From JAVBSN01 sp031556525 (GTDB taxonomy: Bacteria; Bacillota; Clostridia; Lachnospirales; Lachnospiraceae), in contig JAVBSS010000033.1 of assembly GCA_031556525.1 (NCBI GenBank), positions 1-18,677 on the forward strand: a DNA stretch of 18,677 bases, given 5' to 3'. The notes below the pieces were generated by a model, which was given only the letters and a program-made list of their open reading frames with translations, searched no databases and had not been told where the DNA came from. The position numbers and the translations under genes are program-made. This document shows, piece after piece, positions 1 through 6,349 of this stretch (positions are counted from its first letter, which is position 1; each line of letters opens with the position of its first letter).

Positions 1-189
1 CGGAATTGTAAGCTCCGTTGCACTACCATTATACCTTGCTATCTCTACAGTTCCATCTTCAAGTTCAATATACTTATACCCTCCGTCTTGTCCCTCATCA
101 CCTACCGCCGCCTTTGCTGTTATGTTAGGCATTACTACCCCGCACACTAGCAGTATTGCTAGTAATACGCTCATTAATATTTTCTTCAT
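1..189 (-). CDS. Secreted BspA-type leucine-rich-repeat protein, 5' end only
   Basis: Only the first 63 codons are in the window; the gene continues past position 1. The start is ATG at 189 with an AAAGGAGA ribosome site about 9 nt upstream. Residues 1-28 form a signal peptide: MKK, a hydrophobic core (ILMSVLLAILLVCGVVM) and a likely AKA/AVG cleavage region. The mature start reads GYKYIELEDGTVEIARY followed by NGSATELTIP. This tyrosine/DGTVEI/ATELTIP pattern is the usual opening of BspA-type (LRR_5) repeats in secreted proteins of gut Firmicutes. Such proteins are surface-exposed and often implicated in adhesion, but ligands differ and none can be inferred here. The gene is divergent from the two-component system at 462, so that system could regulate it; no shared site was found. 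A Cys at residue 17 inside the hydrophobic stretch lacks a good lipobox, so a plain Sec signal is preferred. Confidence 0.8.
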   Translation of the reverse strand, partial: MKKILMSVLLAILLVCGVVMPNITAKAAVGDEGQDGGYKYIELEDGTVEIARYNGSATELTIP

Positions 190-305
190 ATCCTTTTTTC
201 TCCTTTATAAAATAATAATATTATTTATCTCTAATATTTAATTTTACCGTTTATTTACCCCCAAAACGATACATGTTTATGCTAATTGCTTAACACAAAT
301 TGTTC

Positions 306-334
306 TTGACAAGTCTTGCAACTTATGCTTTTAT
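306..334 (+). promoter_or_regulatory. Candidate promoter of the LytTR/GHKL operon
   Basis: A perfect -35 TTGACA (306-311) is followed after 17 bp by TTTTAT (329-334), with TG at 326-327 as an extended -10. The -10 is weak, but the spacing and the TG motif support it. It would leave a leader of about 120 nt before the start at 462. No clear LytTR direct-repeat site was found by eye, and no convincing promoter for the divergent gene at 189. Confidence 0.45.
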
Positions 335-461
335 TGATTCTTCATTATTCTATGGTTTTTCTTCTTAACAATGCTTATTATTTGCACATACAAACTTTTT
401 GCAAAATATAGAAAACATGTTAAAATTGATATTGATATATTTTTTTGTGAGAGGATTACTT

Positions 462-1202
462 ATGGATAAACAAATTGTATTACAAATAGCTATTTGCGAA
501 GATACTGCGACTGACATGGAACATTTATTATCACATATAGAAACCAGTGGTATTTGCTGTCAATGTCATAGTTTTGAAAGTGGAGAGGATTTTCTAAAAT
601 CTTTTCATACAGGAAAGTATGATCTTATTTTTATGGATATATATATGGCAGGCATTAGAGGTATAGAAACTGTCAAAGCAATCCGCGAAACCGATACTAA
701 CGTACCTATTGCCTTTACTACCACAAGCCTTGACCACGCTCTAGATAGCTATCGCTTAGGTGTTTTAAAATACTTAGAAAAACCTGTGGATTCTACCAGT
801 GTAAGGGAAACTCTTGAACTTGCCCTTATGACACGAAAATCTCGCCCTACATTATCAATTACTCTTACTGGTGGCATAGAGGAAAATATACCATTAGATA
901 ATATATTATATTTTGAACAACAACGTCATGTTATAGATGTTCATCTAACCGATTGTGTGCTTACTACAAGTCAGTCTATAAAGATGGATCAACTTGAAGA
1001 CGATTTACCTTCACCTCCTTTTCTACGTTGTCACCGAAGTTTCTTGGTAAACCTTAATTATGTTCACAAGGCAGATAGTGAGAAATATGCTTTTATTATG
1101 AAAAATGGTGATAGAGCAGATATTCGTCGTGGTGAATTTGCTAATTGCAAAACTGAACTTAATAAATTACGTATACTAAAGATGGGCGGTGATAAGATTT
1201 GA
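462..1202 (+). CDS. LytTR-family response regulator (AgrA/LytR type)
   Basis: This 246-residue DNA-binding response regulator is paired with the kinase that follows. An N-terminal receiver domain (about 5-122) shows the acidic pair E13/D14, phospho-acceptor D59 in LIFMDIYMAG, the Thr/Ser site around T86-T88 and K107 in LEKPVD. A C-terminal LytTR domain (about 145-242) carries the typical LDNILYFEQQ and FLRCHRSFLVNLNYV motifs. LytTR domains bind paired direct repeats in promoters, usually of virulence, surface or peptide-signalling genes. The ORF is open back to 399, but the start at 462 is chosen because GAGAGGA lies about 8 nt upstream and the receiver fold begins directly after it. Stop TGA overlaps the TTG start of the kinase, which indicates translational coupling. 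Targets are unknown; the divergent LRR gene is one candidate. Confidence 0.92.
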   Translation: MDKQIVLQIAICEDTATDMEHLLSHIETSGICCQCHSFESGEDFLKSFHTGKYDLIFMDIYMAGIRGIETVKAIRETDTNVPIAFTTTSLDHALDSYRLGVLKYLEKPVDSTSVRETLELALMTRKSRPTLSITLTGGIEENIPLDNILYFEQQRHVIDVHLTDCVLTTSQSIKMDQLEDDLPSPPFLRCHRSFLVNLNYVHKADSEKYAFIMKNGDRADIRRGEFANCKTELNKLRILKMGGDKI

Positions 1203-3037
1203 AATACCAAGATATATATTCAAGAATAAATATTATAATAACTATTATTTTTATATGTGTTGTTGGCGTACTTTTTTTACGTTCTACCGCATTTCATTTT
1301 GAAGCTCAACATAGTCCTACTTCAACTACTTTGACTAACTTCACTCTTGTAATGGAGGATGGCACTACAGAAACTATGGAGAAATTACATAGCTTGAGCG
1401 ACGTAGATCCAAACACAAGATTTACTATAACCACTACTATAACCGCTGGTGAACACGAGAGTTTATTGATAAAAACAGTCTATACAGGACTTAAATTATA
1501 TGCTGATGAGGTGCTTATATATGAATGTGGACAACCTGATAGCTATCCTTCTTGGTTACTTGACCCTCCAACTTTACTAAAGGTTGTTCCCCTGCCAGAA
1601 GATGCTTCTGTGTTGCGTTTTGAGTATATTTCACCTTCACAACGAGATACAGTCTCTCTTCCAGCGATTAAGGCTGGCGATGAAGTGAATCTATCTTTTA
1701 GGCTTTTACAACAAAACAGTGCATTGTTTCTTATTTCATTTATAATGCTATTTACAGGTGCAACTGTATTTATCTTAACTCTATTCGCAGTTGGTAAATC
1801 ACCTGAATTAAAATCACTACTATACTTGGGCTTGTTTGCTCTAACGGTTGGTTGTTGGGGCTTCGGCGAGTGTAACGGAACTGCTCTATTAGTGCCTTAT
1901 CCAGCCTTGCTATATTGTATGGCTTGTGTGGGATTATTCACTTTGTCTATTCCTCTTATTAGATACGGTCTAGTAGTTCTTAATCCAAAGCATCCTCAGT
2001 TAATGGAGATAGCTGTTGTTGTAATAAGGGTTGCTGTTATTATTGTGATTATGCTACAGCTTACTGGTATTGCTTCTCTATCAAAGACTTTATTTATCTT
2101 TCATATTCTTACGCCGCTTGGTATCGGTACTTTTGCTATTACTGCAATATGGGAACATTTCAAATATCACAACCCTATTGCGAAGCGATTTGCACTACCT
2201 GCTTTTGTTTTATTTTTGTCTGCGCTTATGGAAGTTGCTAACTATAGTTTACGCATTACTGATGTATTAAGTCTTTTCTTCTTATTAGGTACATTAATAT
2301 TTACCATTATGCTTGGTGTTATCGGCGTATGGTATATGACAGACACCTTACATATATCAGAAGAAAAGAAACGATTAGAACAGGAAATGCATTTAACCAA
2401 TCAACAGCTTATTATTCAGCGGGAATACTTTGAATCAATTGCTATGCATATTGATGAGACTAAGAAGTCTAATCATGATGTACGCCATCATCTTGCAGTA
2501 CTAAAGGGTTATAACTCTTATGGTGAATATGAGAAGTTAGATGAATACCTTGATGAACTTGTCGCTAGTATTCCTACAACTACTGAAACTATTCTATGCG
2601 AAAATTTTGCTATAAATGCTATTGCCGCTCACTATCTTGGATATGCTCAAACTGAGAATGTTGATCTAGATGTACAACTTGATATTCCTGAAAACACTGG
2701 TCGTGTTCCCACAATGGATCTATGTATAATTGTAGGTAATCTTCTTGAAAATGCTTTGGAAGCCTGTCGCTTAATGAAGTCAGGAAACAAGTATATTCGC
2801 ATTCGTTCACGTATAGACGGAGATGCTTTAAGCATTGGTGTAACCAATAGCTTTGACGGCATCTGGCATAAGGAGAACGATAAATATTTATCACGAAAGA
2901 AAAGCGATACCACCTCACCTCGTGAGGGTATTGGACTTTCAAATGTTAATATCGTCTGTGAGAAATATGATGGTATGATGCAAGTAGAGATTAATGATAA
3001 TGTTTGGAGAACCTCTGCATTAGTGGTTATTGAATAA
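1199..3037 (+). CDS. GHKL sensor histidine kinase with 7TM sensor region
   Basis: This 612-residue membrane kinase presumably phosphorylates the LytTR regulator. Order: a hydrophobic N-terminal segment (about 9-27, anchor or signal), an extracytoplasmic domain (about 28-172), then about seven membrane segments (roughly 173-381), which resembles the 7TMR-DISM layout. A coiled linker with EEKKRLEQEM follows (about 386-415). The phospho-acceptor region is SNHDVRHHL with H426. The ATPase domain is of the HATPase_c_5 type, with an N box GNLLENALEA (N514, N518) and a G box EGIGLSNV (577-582), as in AgrC-like kinases. The start is TTG at 1199, overlapping the upstream stop by 4 nt; GGGCGGTGAT about 6 nt before it resembles the 3'-GAUCACCUCC-type pairing site. 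The extracellular domain suggests a ligand such as a peptide or sugar, but none can be named. Confidence 0.9.
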   Translation: MKYQDIYSRINIIITIIFICVVGVLFLRSTAFHFEAQHSPTSTTLTNFTLVMEDGTTETMEKLHSLSDVDPNTRFTITTTITAGEHESLLIKTVYTGLKLYADEVLIYECGQPDSYPSWLLDPPTLLKVVPLPEDASVLRFEYISPSQRDTVSLPAIKAGDEVNLSFRLLQQNSALFLISFIMLFTGATVFILTLFAVGKSPELKSLLYLGLFALTVGCWGFGECNGTALLVPYPALLYCMACVGLFTLSIPLIRYGLVVLNPKHPQLMEIAVVVIRVAVIIVIMLQLTGIASLSKTLFIFHILTPLGIGTFAITAIWEHFKYHNPIAKRFALPAFVLFLSALMEVANYSLRITDVLSLFFLLGTLIFTIMLGVIGVWYMTDTLHISEEKKRLEQEMHLTNQQLIIQREYFESIAMHIDETKKSNHDVRHHLAVLKGYNSYGEYEKLDEYLDELVASIPTTTETILCENFAINAIAAHYLGYAQTENVDLDVQLDIPENTGRVPTMDLCIIVGNLLENALEACRLMKSGNKYIRIRSRIDGDALSIGVTNSFDGIWHKENDKYLSRKKSDTTSPREGIGLSNVNIVCEKYDGMMQVEINDNVWRTSALVVIE

Positions 3038-3043
3038 AACAAT

Positions 3044-3072
3044 TGACGGTAGTACTTATTGTACTACCGTCA
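3044..3072 (-). terminator. Hairpin terminator in left repeat, ending the cassette operon
   Basis: A perfect 12-bp stem (TGACGGTAGTAC at 3044-3055 with its complement at 3061-3072) encloses the 5-nt loop TTATT. Read on the minus strand it is followed by CAATTGTTTTATT, a usable U-rich tract, so it should end the PIN-like gene transcript. On the plus strand the following bases are not T-rich, so it may terminate the kinase transcript only weakly. Confidence 0.7.
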
Positions 3073-3100
3073 TCCATTGTATGAAGCTCTCTATAAACAT
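3056..3100 (-). pseudogene. 3' remnant of the 42-codon peptide gene
   Basis: The left repeat reproduces the last 14 codons and stop of the peptide gene at 5320-5448 (MFIESFIQWMTVVQ), but lacks its first 28 codons and its ribosome site. It overlaps the end of the PIN-like gene in another frame. It is probably not translated and simply marks the duplicated gene end. Confidence 0.6.
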
Positions 3101-4020
3101 ATCCATATATCCCTATTAACAAGCAATTCAGCTAGCTCCTCAATCTGCATTGTCTTTTCTTTTACTTCTAGGTCATATTTCCCAACACAAAAAATACCAA
3201 TCTTATTTTCTATATCTCCTGTATCAAGCATCATCAACACCTGTTCCTTTGTTGAAATAATTTCACATTCTAACATTCTATGTATAAGCTTAGTAGTCGT
3301 AAATGCTGATATACAAGGTTTTTCTATATACTTCTCAACATTTTTAATAGCTCCTCCAAGTATAGAGATTGCTCCTTTGTCTTCAGTTAAGAATATATAT
3401 TTATATTCAACCATTTCATAAATATTGGCAAGTATATGGATACATATAGCAACTAGTTCTTCCCCTAGATTATCTCCTGAAACCTTATTACTTCTCACAG
3501 TTTCAAAAAATCTCTTATATAGAGAACTATCTGTATTATCCCTTGCATACATTATCTCTATTTTTAACGATTCATTGTCTGTTAATGTTCTATCTACTGT
3601 CCCTACCTTGCTTTTTATGTTTCTAACAGCAAAAGAAAGAAACTTATTTATCTTTACCACGCTTGCAAAACATGCCGAAACAACATCATATATATCTTCT
3701 TCATATAATACTAAAATAGTTATTCCCGATTCGTTCATTTTCTTAATATATTCTACATGTTCTCTCCAAAGCATATTATCATTGGAGCATAATTCCATCA
3801 ATATACATCTAGTAATAATTACTATCCCTTGTGTATGTTTTATGTATTTATGTAAATACTCTGTATCACTAATTAACATGTGCTTTCTAAAAGAACAAGC
3901 ATCATAGAAATAACATTTTTTCGCCTGTATTATATTACTCACTATTTCCTTAGGTTCCAAAATAATATACTGCTCTATTTCATGAAAATTATCAGGAGTA
4001 TCTCTATATACTTTATCCAT
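3091..4020 (-). CDS. PIN-like putative nuclease, effector of the cassette
   Basis: This 309-residue, apparently cytoplasmic protein has no signal peptide. By eye it has the acidic layout of a PIN-type RNase: a strand ending in D40 (CYFYDACSF), E76 after a helix (TRCILMELCS), E187/E188 in a helix (GEELVAICI), then a strand with D214 (YIFLTEDKGA). The LTEDKGA motif after a GEE helix is typical of the third and fourth PIN acidic positions. PIN proteins are Mg-dependent RNases, often toxins. The protein is longer than the usual PIN toxin of about 130-150 residues, with extra helices between motifs and a C-terminal tail. It is the third gene of the operon, 5 nt after the metallopeptidase; GGGGG near its start overlaps that gene's end. 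Its stop codon lies inside the left direct repeat. The family assignment is inferred from motifs, so an unrelated Rossmann-like fold is possible. Confidence 0.6.
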   Translation of the reverse strand: MDKVYRDTPDNFHEIEQYIILEPKEIVSNIIQAKKCYFYDACSFRKHMLISDTEYLHKYIKHTQGIVIITRCILMELCSNDNMLWREHVEYIKKMNESGITILVLYEEDIYDVVSACFASVVKINKFLSFAVRNIKSKVGTVDRTLTDNESLKIEIMYARDNTDSSLYKRFFETVRSNKVSGDNLGEELVAICIHILANIYEMVEYKYIFLTEDKGAISILGGAIKNVEKYIEKPCISAFTTTKLIHRMLECEIISTKEQVLMMLDTGDIENKIGIFCVGKYDLEVKEKTMQIEELAELLVNRDIWICL

Positions 4021-4025
4021 AAATA

Positions 4026-4835
4026 CTACCCCCGTATTTCTTTATAAATCTTTCGCATATTATCTAGTACTTTTGAAACAGTCCTATCATTTAATAATTC
4101 TTCTTCTATATATCTTTCTCCCATTTTCTTAACTAAGTATTCTAACTTGGAAAAATCATCTTTTTTTGTAGGCAATAAGATCTCCTCATTCAACCAAAGA
4201 CGTAGGAATTCTTCTCTAATATCATCAGTTGTAACTTCTAATAGTTTTCTAAGTCTATCTCCACCCTCGAATAGATTCAATTCGTAACAACGTATGAGAA
4301 CTGCCATATATGGTGCCTCAAAATAATTCATTAGCTTCATAATAGTTGTTGTATCTGTATCTTCTTCTGTCTTTTCCAATACAAACTTTCTAAATAGGCT
4401 TATAAAAGCATTTTCTGGCATTAATAATACACCTGCAAAACAATTTGCAGCCATCTCATCTTCATACTCATAAAAATGCTCATTCATATATAATTCAACT
4501 TTTTGTTTAAATGGTTGCTTCTGGTATAAAATATGATAAATCTCATGACATAATGCGAAATTCACATTTACCGTTGGTAATGCAGAATTCAGAAATGTAT
4601 ATCCAAACGAGTCACCTCTGTAACATATAGCACCTATCTCTCTATCTTTAAATGGAATCTCAAGAAGAATATATTGTTTCTTTTCTAACAAAGGTCTTAC
4701 AACTTGCATAACATTTAACAAACCTCTCTCATAGTCCATATTGGTTTGTAAATATAAATCCCTAACCATACTTGTTATCTCTTCTTGATGTTTTTGGTTA
4801 TATTTCATTATAGTTTTGAATTTTTGAAAATTCAC
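4026..4835 (-). CDS. ImmA/IrrE-family zinc metallopeptidase
   Basis: This 269-residue protein has a central metallopeptidase domain. The zinc motif is HEIYH (H97, E98, H101), followed by the EDEMAANCFAGVLLMP signature with a candidate third ligand at E125 or E127. The AN-FA--LLMP ending is characteristic of ImmA/IrrE (peptidase family M78). Known members cleave HTH repressors: ImmA cleaves ImmR in ICEBs1 and IrrE cleaves DdrO in Deinococcus. This makes the HTH protein encoded just upstream the likely substrate. The start is GTG at 4835; AAGGGGTGAT directly upstream overlaps the HTH stop codon, which implies coupled translation. The nearby ATG in another frame meets a stop at once. The C-terminal 100 or so residues are helical, acidic and unassigned, and may sense a signal or bind the partner. 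Confidence 0.85.
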   Translation of the reverse strand: MNFQKFKTIMKYNQKHQEEITSMVRDLYLQTNMDYERGLLNVMQVVRPLLEKKQYILLEIPFKDREIGAICYRGDSFGYTFLNSALPTVNVNFALCHEIYHILYQKQPFKQKVELYMNEHFYEYEDEMAANCFAGVLLMPENAFISLFRKFVLEKTEEDTDTTTIMKLMNYFEAPYMAVLIRCYELNLFEGGDRLRKLLEVTTDDIREEFLRLWLNEEILLPTKKDDFSKLEYLVKKMGERYIEEELLNDRTVSKVLDNMRKIYKEIRG

Positions 4836-4839
4836 ATAA

Positions 4840-5205
4840 TCACCCCTTAATAGACATTAATAATCTTCCCTTTGCACCTAATACTTCATCAACATTCTCT
4901 ATTAAATCAATTAATTTCATAGCAAACTTCTCTTGTTCAGCTCTTGGTTCACCTGCATAAAATACCACTTCTGTTTTTTCATAGTCCTCTAAGTTAGGCA
5001 CAAAAAAATCATCAGACAAAAAGTATTCTACTTTCTGCCCCAAAGAATTAGCTATCTTCTCCATGTCTACACTAGTAATATCCTGCCCTCCAGTTAGTAT
5101 TCGAGATAATTTACTTGGCTCAATTCCTGTCTTCATGCTAATAAATGTTTGTTTAATCTTCATCTGTGATAAATAAGCATTTACGTTTTCAATATACTTA
5201 CCCAT
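4840..5205 (-). CDS. Xre-family helix-turn-helix regulator of the cassette
   Basis: This 121-residue protein has an N-terminal Cro/CI-type HTH (about 1-60): YIENVNAYLSQMKIKQTFIS, then the recognition region GIEPSKLSRILTGGQDITS and the typical closing helix MEKIANSLGQKVEYFLSDD. The C-terminal half (about 60-121) is acidic and helical and may hold the dimerisation or protease-sensitive part. It is the first gene of the cassette operon, so it probably represses its own promoter. The ORF opens at 5247, but the start at 5205 is chosen: GGAGTGGTG lies 5-9 nt upstream, and the predicted transcript start (about 5249) would leave the earlier ATG almost without a leader. It could also act as antitoxin to the PIN-like protein. 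Confidence 0.85.
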   Translation of the reverse strand: MGKYIENVNAYLSQMKIKQTFISMKTGIEPSKLSRILTGGQDITSVDMEKIANSLGQKVEYFLSDDFFVPNLEDYEKTEVVFYAGEPRAEQEKFAMKLIDLIENVDEVLGAKGRLLMSIKG

Positions 5206-5255
5206 AACACCACTCCATTTCTCATGTATCGATATTTTTATTCTCATATATCTTC

Positions 5256-5283
5256 ATTATACTTTGTTTTTATCTTTTTGCAA
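5256..5283 (-). promoter_or_regulatory. Promoter of the HTH-ImmA-PIN operon
   Basis: On the minus strand TTGCAA (5278-5283) and a perfect TATAAT (5256-5261) are 16 bp apart. Transcription would start near 5249, giving a leader of about 44 nt to the HTH start. The promoter lies inside the cassette, downstream of the right-hand terminator, so the cassette has its own transcription unit. No clean inverted-repeat operator was recognised around it. Confidence 0.65.
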
Positions 5284-5302
5284 CTATTTTATCTCATTTA
5301 AC

Positions 5303-5364
5303 ACAATTGACGGTAGTACTTATTGTACTACCGTCATCCATTGTATGAAGCTCTCTATAAACAT
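5303..5364. repeat. 62-bp direct repeat, right copy
   Basis: This copy is identical to 3039-3100. It contains the 3' end of the intact 42-codon peptide gene, including its stop codon, and the same 12-bp-stem hairpin. Confidence 0.95.
5308..5336 (-). terminator. Hairpin terminator in right repeat, ending the small peptide gene
   Basis: It has the same perfect 12-bp stem and TTATT loop as the left copy. On the minus strand it is followed by CAATTGTGTTAAAT, which is less U-rich than at the left copy. The stop codon of the peptide gene (5320-5322) sits at the loop, so the terminator overlaps the coding end. It would shield the cassette promoter from read-through from 5448 and beyond. Confidence 0.55.
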
Positions 5365-5448
5365 CACTATTGATACGAAACTTAATACATATAATGTTAG
5401 TCCTTTTGCAAACTTTCCTAGTTGGTTAATATAATTTTTATTTGTCAT
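5320..5448 (-). CDS. 42-residue predicted membrane peptide of unknown function
   Basis: The ATG at 5448 is preceded by CGGAGGA at ideal spacing (5457-5462 region), a strong ribosome site, and by a candidate promoter. The peptide starts MTNKNYINQLGKFAKG (polar, basic), runs into a hydrophobic helix LTLYVLSFVSIVMFI, and ends ESFIQWMTVVQ. It would span the membrane once with a lysine-containing N-terminal side. I do not recognise a family. It lacks the Cys/Ser ring residue and acidic tail expected of AgrD-type autoinducer precursors. Its last 14 codons are inside the right direct repeat, and the cassette sits directly after its stop. In the presumed ancestral state it was convergent with the kinase gene. 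A type I-like toxin peptide or a small membrane regulator are both possible. Confidence 0.6.
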   Translation of the reverse strand: MTNKNYINQLGKFAKGLTLYVLSFVSIVMFIESFIQWMTVVQ

Positions 5449-5473
5449 AATATTTTTCCTCCGATATTCTTTA

Positions 5474-5503
5474 TATATAGAGGTTATCATCCTTGCATGA
5501 CAA
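5474..5503 (-). promoter_or_regulatory. Possible promoter of the 42-residue peptide gene
   Basis: On the minus strand TTGTCA (5498-5503) is followed after 18 bp by TATATA (5474-5479). Transcription would begin near 5467, just before the CGGAGGA ribosome site. Spacing is slightly long and the -10 imperfect. Confidence 0.35.
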
Positions 5504-5527
5504 ACTATGGCACATTTTTATATTTTT

Positions 5528-6283
5528 TTAAAAAGATTTATTTATAAACGGATTTGCCATGTGAATATATGTTATATCTTCTTCACTATCATAGGTTATT
5601 GCTATATTTACATTTACCTTCTCACCCATCTGATATACATAATTATCTTCATTCTTGGTGTAGCCATATACATTATAGGTGTTATCCATTGTTGAACTTA
5701 CTACTTCTTCTGCATTCATCGCCTTTAGTAACTTATCAACCATTTCTACTTTTTTATTATCTGTTAGTTCTCCATTAAGGCTACCCTTTAGACATGTGTT
5801 TATTGTATTGTCAATTCCTATGTTTTTATAAATTTTATTAACATTTTCCTTGAGTTCACTCACACTATTTATATCATTAAATAATTCTATACTTATTAAT
5901 ATATACTGTTCTTGATCTGTTATGGCTATCTCATCACCTATACCCGCAGTTACTATTTGTATCGTAGTATTTCCATATTTGCCGTCTTTTTTAAGAGTAC
6001 TTTTTTCATAACTTTGAACACTTGTGTTTTCTATTGTATAATCTTCCACAATCCCTAGTTCCTTTGCTAGATTTACTAACATGTTTTCCTTTGTTTCTTT
6101 ACTTAAGTACATTTTACCAAATAGTCCGTATGCCTCAATTGTACTATTTATAGGTACGCTGTTAGAAATGTTAAATGCCTCTACTATTTCATCTTCTTTC
6201 TTTACTGTCTTGTTCACAATAATTTGTATAGATACAATTGCCCATAATAATGCAACCATATATATTTTCCCTTTTTTACTCAT
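5528..6283 (-). CDS. ywmB: YwmB-family (TATA-box-binding-like) protein
   Basis: This 251-residue protein has one N-terminal membrane segment (about 7-24) and an exported domain. The C-terminal half has YwmB/DUF1779 features: a QEQYILISIELFN strand, the LNGELTDNKKVEMVDKLLKA segment, VYGYTKN, GEKVNVNIAITYDSEEDITY and a final ANPFI. The family role is unknown; in Bacillus ywmB lies just after atpC and before murA. Here it is on the same strand as atpC but about 8 kb away, with accessory genes between. Start: ATG at 6283 has GGAGG about 9 nt upstream; a TTG at 6298 that would add five residues overlaps that ribosome site and is rejected. It follows the RDD gene by 66 nt and may be co-transcribed with it. 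Confidence 0.75.
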   Translation of the reverse strand: MSKKGKIYMVALLWAIVSIQIIVNKTVKKEDEIVEAFNISNSVPINSTIEAYGLFGKMYLSKETKENMLVNLAKELGIVEDYTIENTSVQSYEKSTLKKDGKYGNTTIQIVTAGIGDEIAITDQEQYILISIELFNDINSVSELKENVNKIYKNIGIDNTINTCLKGSLNGELTDNKKVEMVDKLLKAMNAEEVVSSTMDNTYNVYGYTKNEDNYVYQMGEKVNVNIAITYDSEEDITYIHMANPFINKSF

Positions 6284-6349
6284 AAAAAATGCCTCCAATC
6301 ATAGAAATAAATATTACTTTAATTCTATTATTGACGGCACTTTTATTAG

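Larger units (their letters stand above)
3039..3100. repeat. 62-bp direct repeat, left copy
   Basis: Bases 3039-3100 are identical to 5303-5364 over all 62 positions. Both flanks differ at the first base outside (A versus C on the left, A versus C on the right). This copy begins 2 nt after the kinase stop codon. It holds the hairpin at 3044-3072, the last 14 codons of the peptide gene whose full version is at 5320-5448, and the stop codon of the PIN-like gene (3091-3093). Its length and its position at a gene 3' end resemble attachment sites of integrated elements. Confidence 0.95.
3039..5364. mobile_element. Candidate integrated cassette bounded by 62-bp direct repeats
   Basis: Two perfect 62-bp direct repeats enclose 2202 bp holding exactly one promoter and one three-gene operon on the minus strand. 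If one repeat copy and the content are removed, the kinase gene and the 42-codon peptide gene become simple convergent neighbours, a plausible ancestral locus. The right repeat completes the peptide gene, as islands do when they insert at a gene 3' end and carry a replacement end. No recombinase is encoded inside, so mobility would need an integrase acting in trans, or the repeats arose by another recombination route. Calling it mobile is inference; the repeat and its gene content are seen directly. Confidence 0.6.

Noticed and set aside
399..461. Longer N-terminus for the response regulator
   Set aside because: The additional 21 residues are hydrophobic and precede the receiver fold; the ribosome site GAGAGGA serves the ATG at 462.
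2619..3042. Minus-strand open frames inside the kinase gene
   Set aside because: They lie antisense to the conserved ATPase domain motifs and have no ribosome site or recognisable protein features.
3039..3100. tRNA-gene attachment site
   Set aside because: The 62-bp repeat does not fold as a tRNA 3' half (no T-loop GTTCGA-type sequence, no CCA end); it is a single simple hairpin plus the end of a peptide gene.
5206..5247. Longer N-terminus for the cassette HTH protein
   Set aside because: The ATG at 5247 would lie almost at the predicted transcript start and lacks a good ribosome site, whereas ATG 5205 has GGAGTGGTG at proper spacing.
3039..5364. Insertion sequence or integrative element with its own recombinase
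   Set aside because: None of the three genes inside has transposase, tyrosine or serine recombinase motifs, and no terminal inverted repeats were seen. Only direct repeats bound the unit.
5320..5448. AgrD-type autoinducing peptide precursor next to an AgrC/AgrA-like pair
   Set aside because: The 42-residue peptide has no Cys, no thiolactone-type core and no acidic C-terminal recognition tail, and no AgrB-type peptidase gene is nearby.
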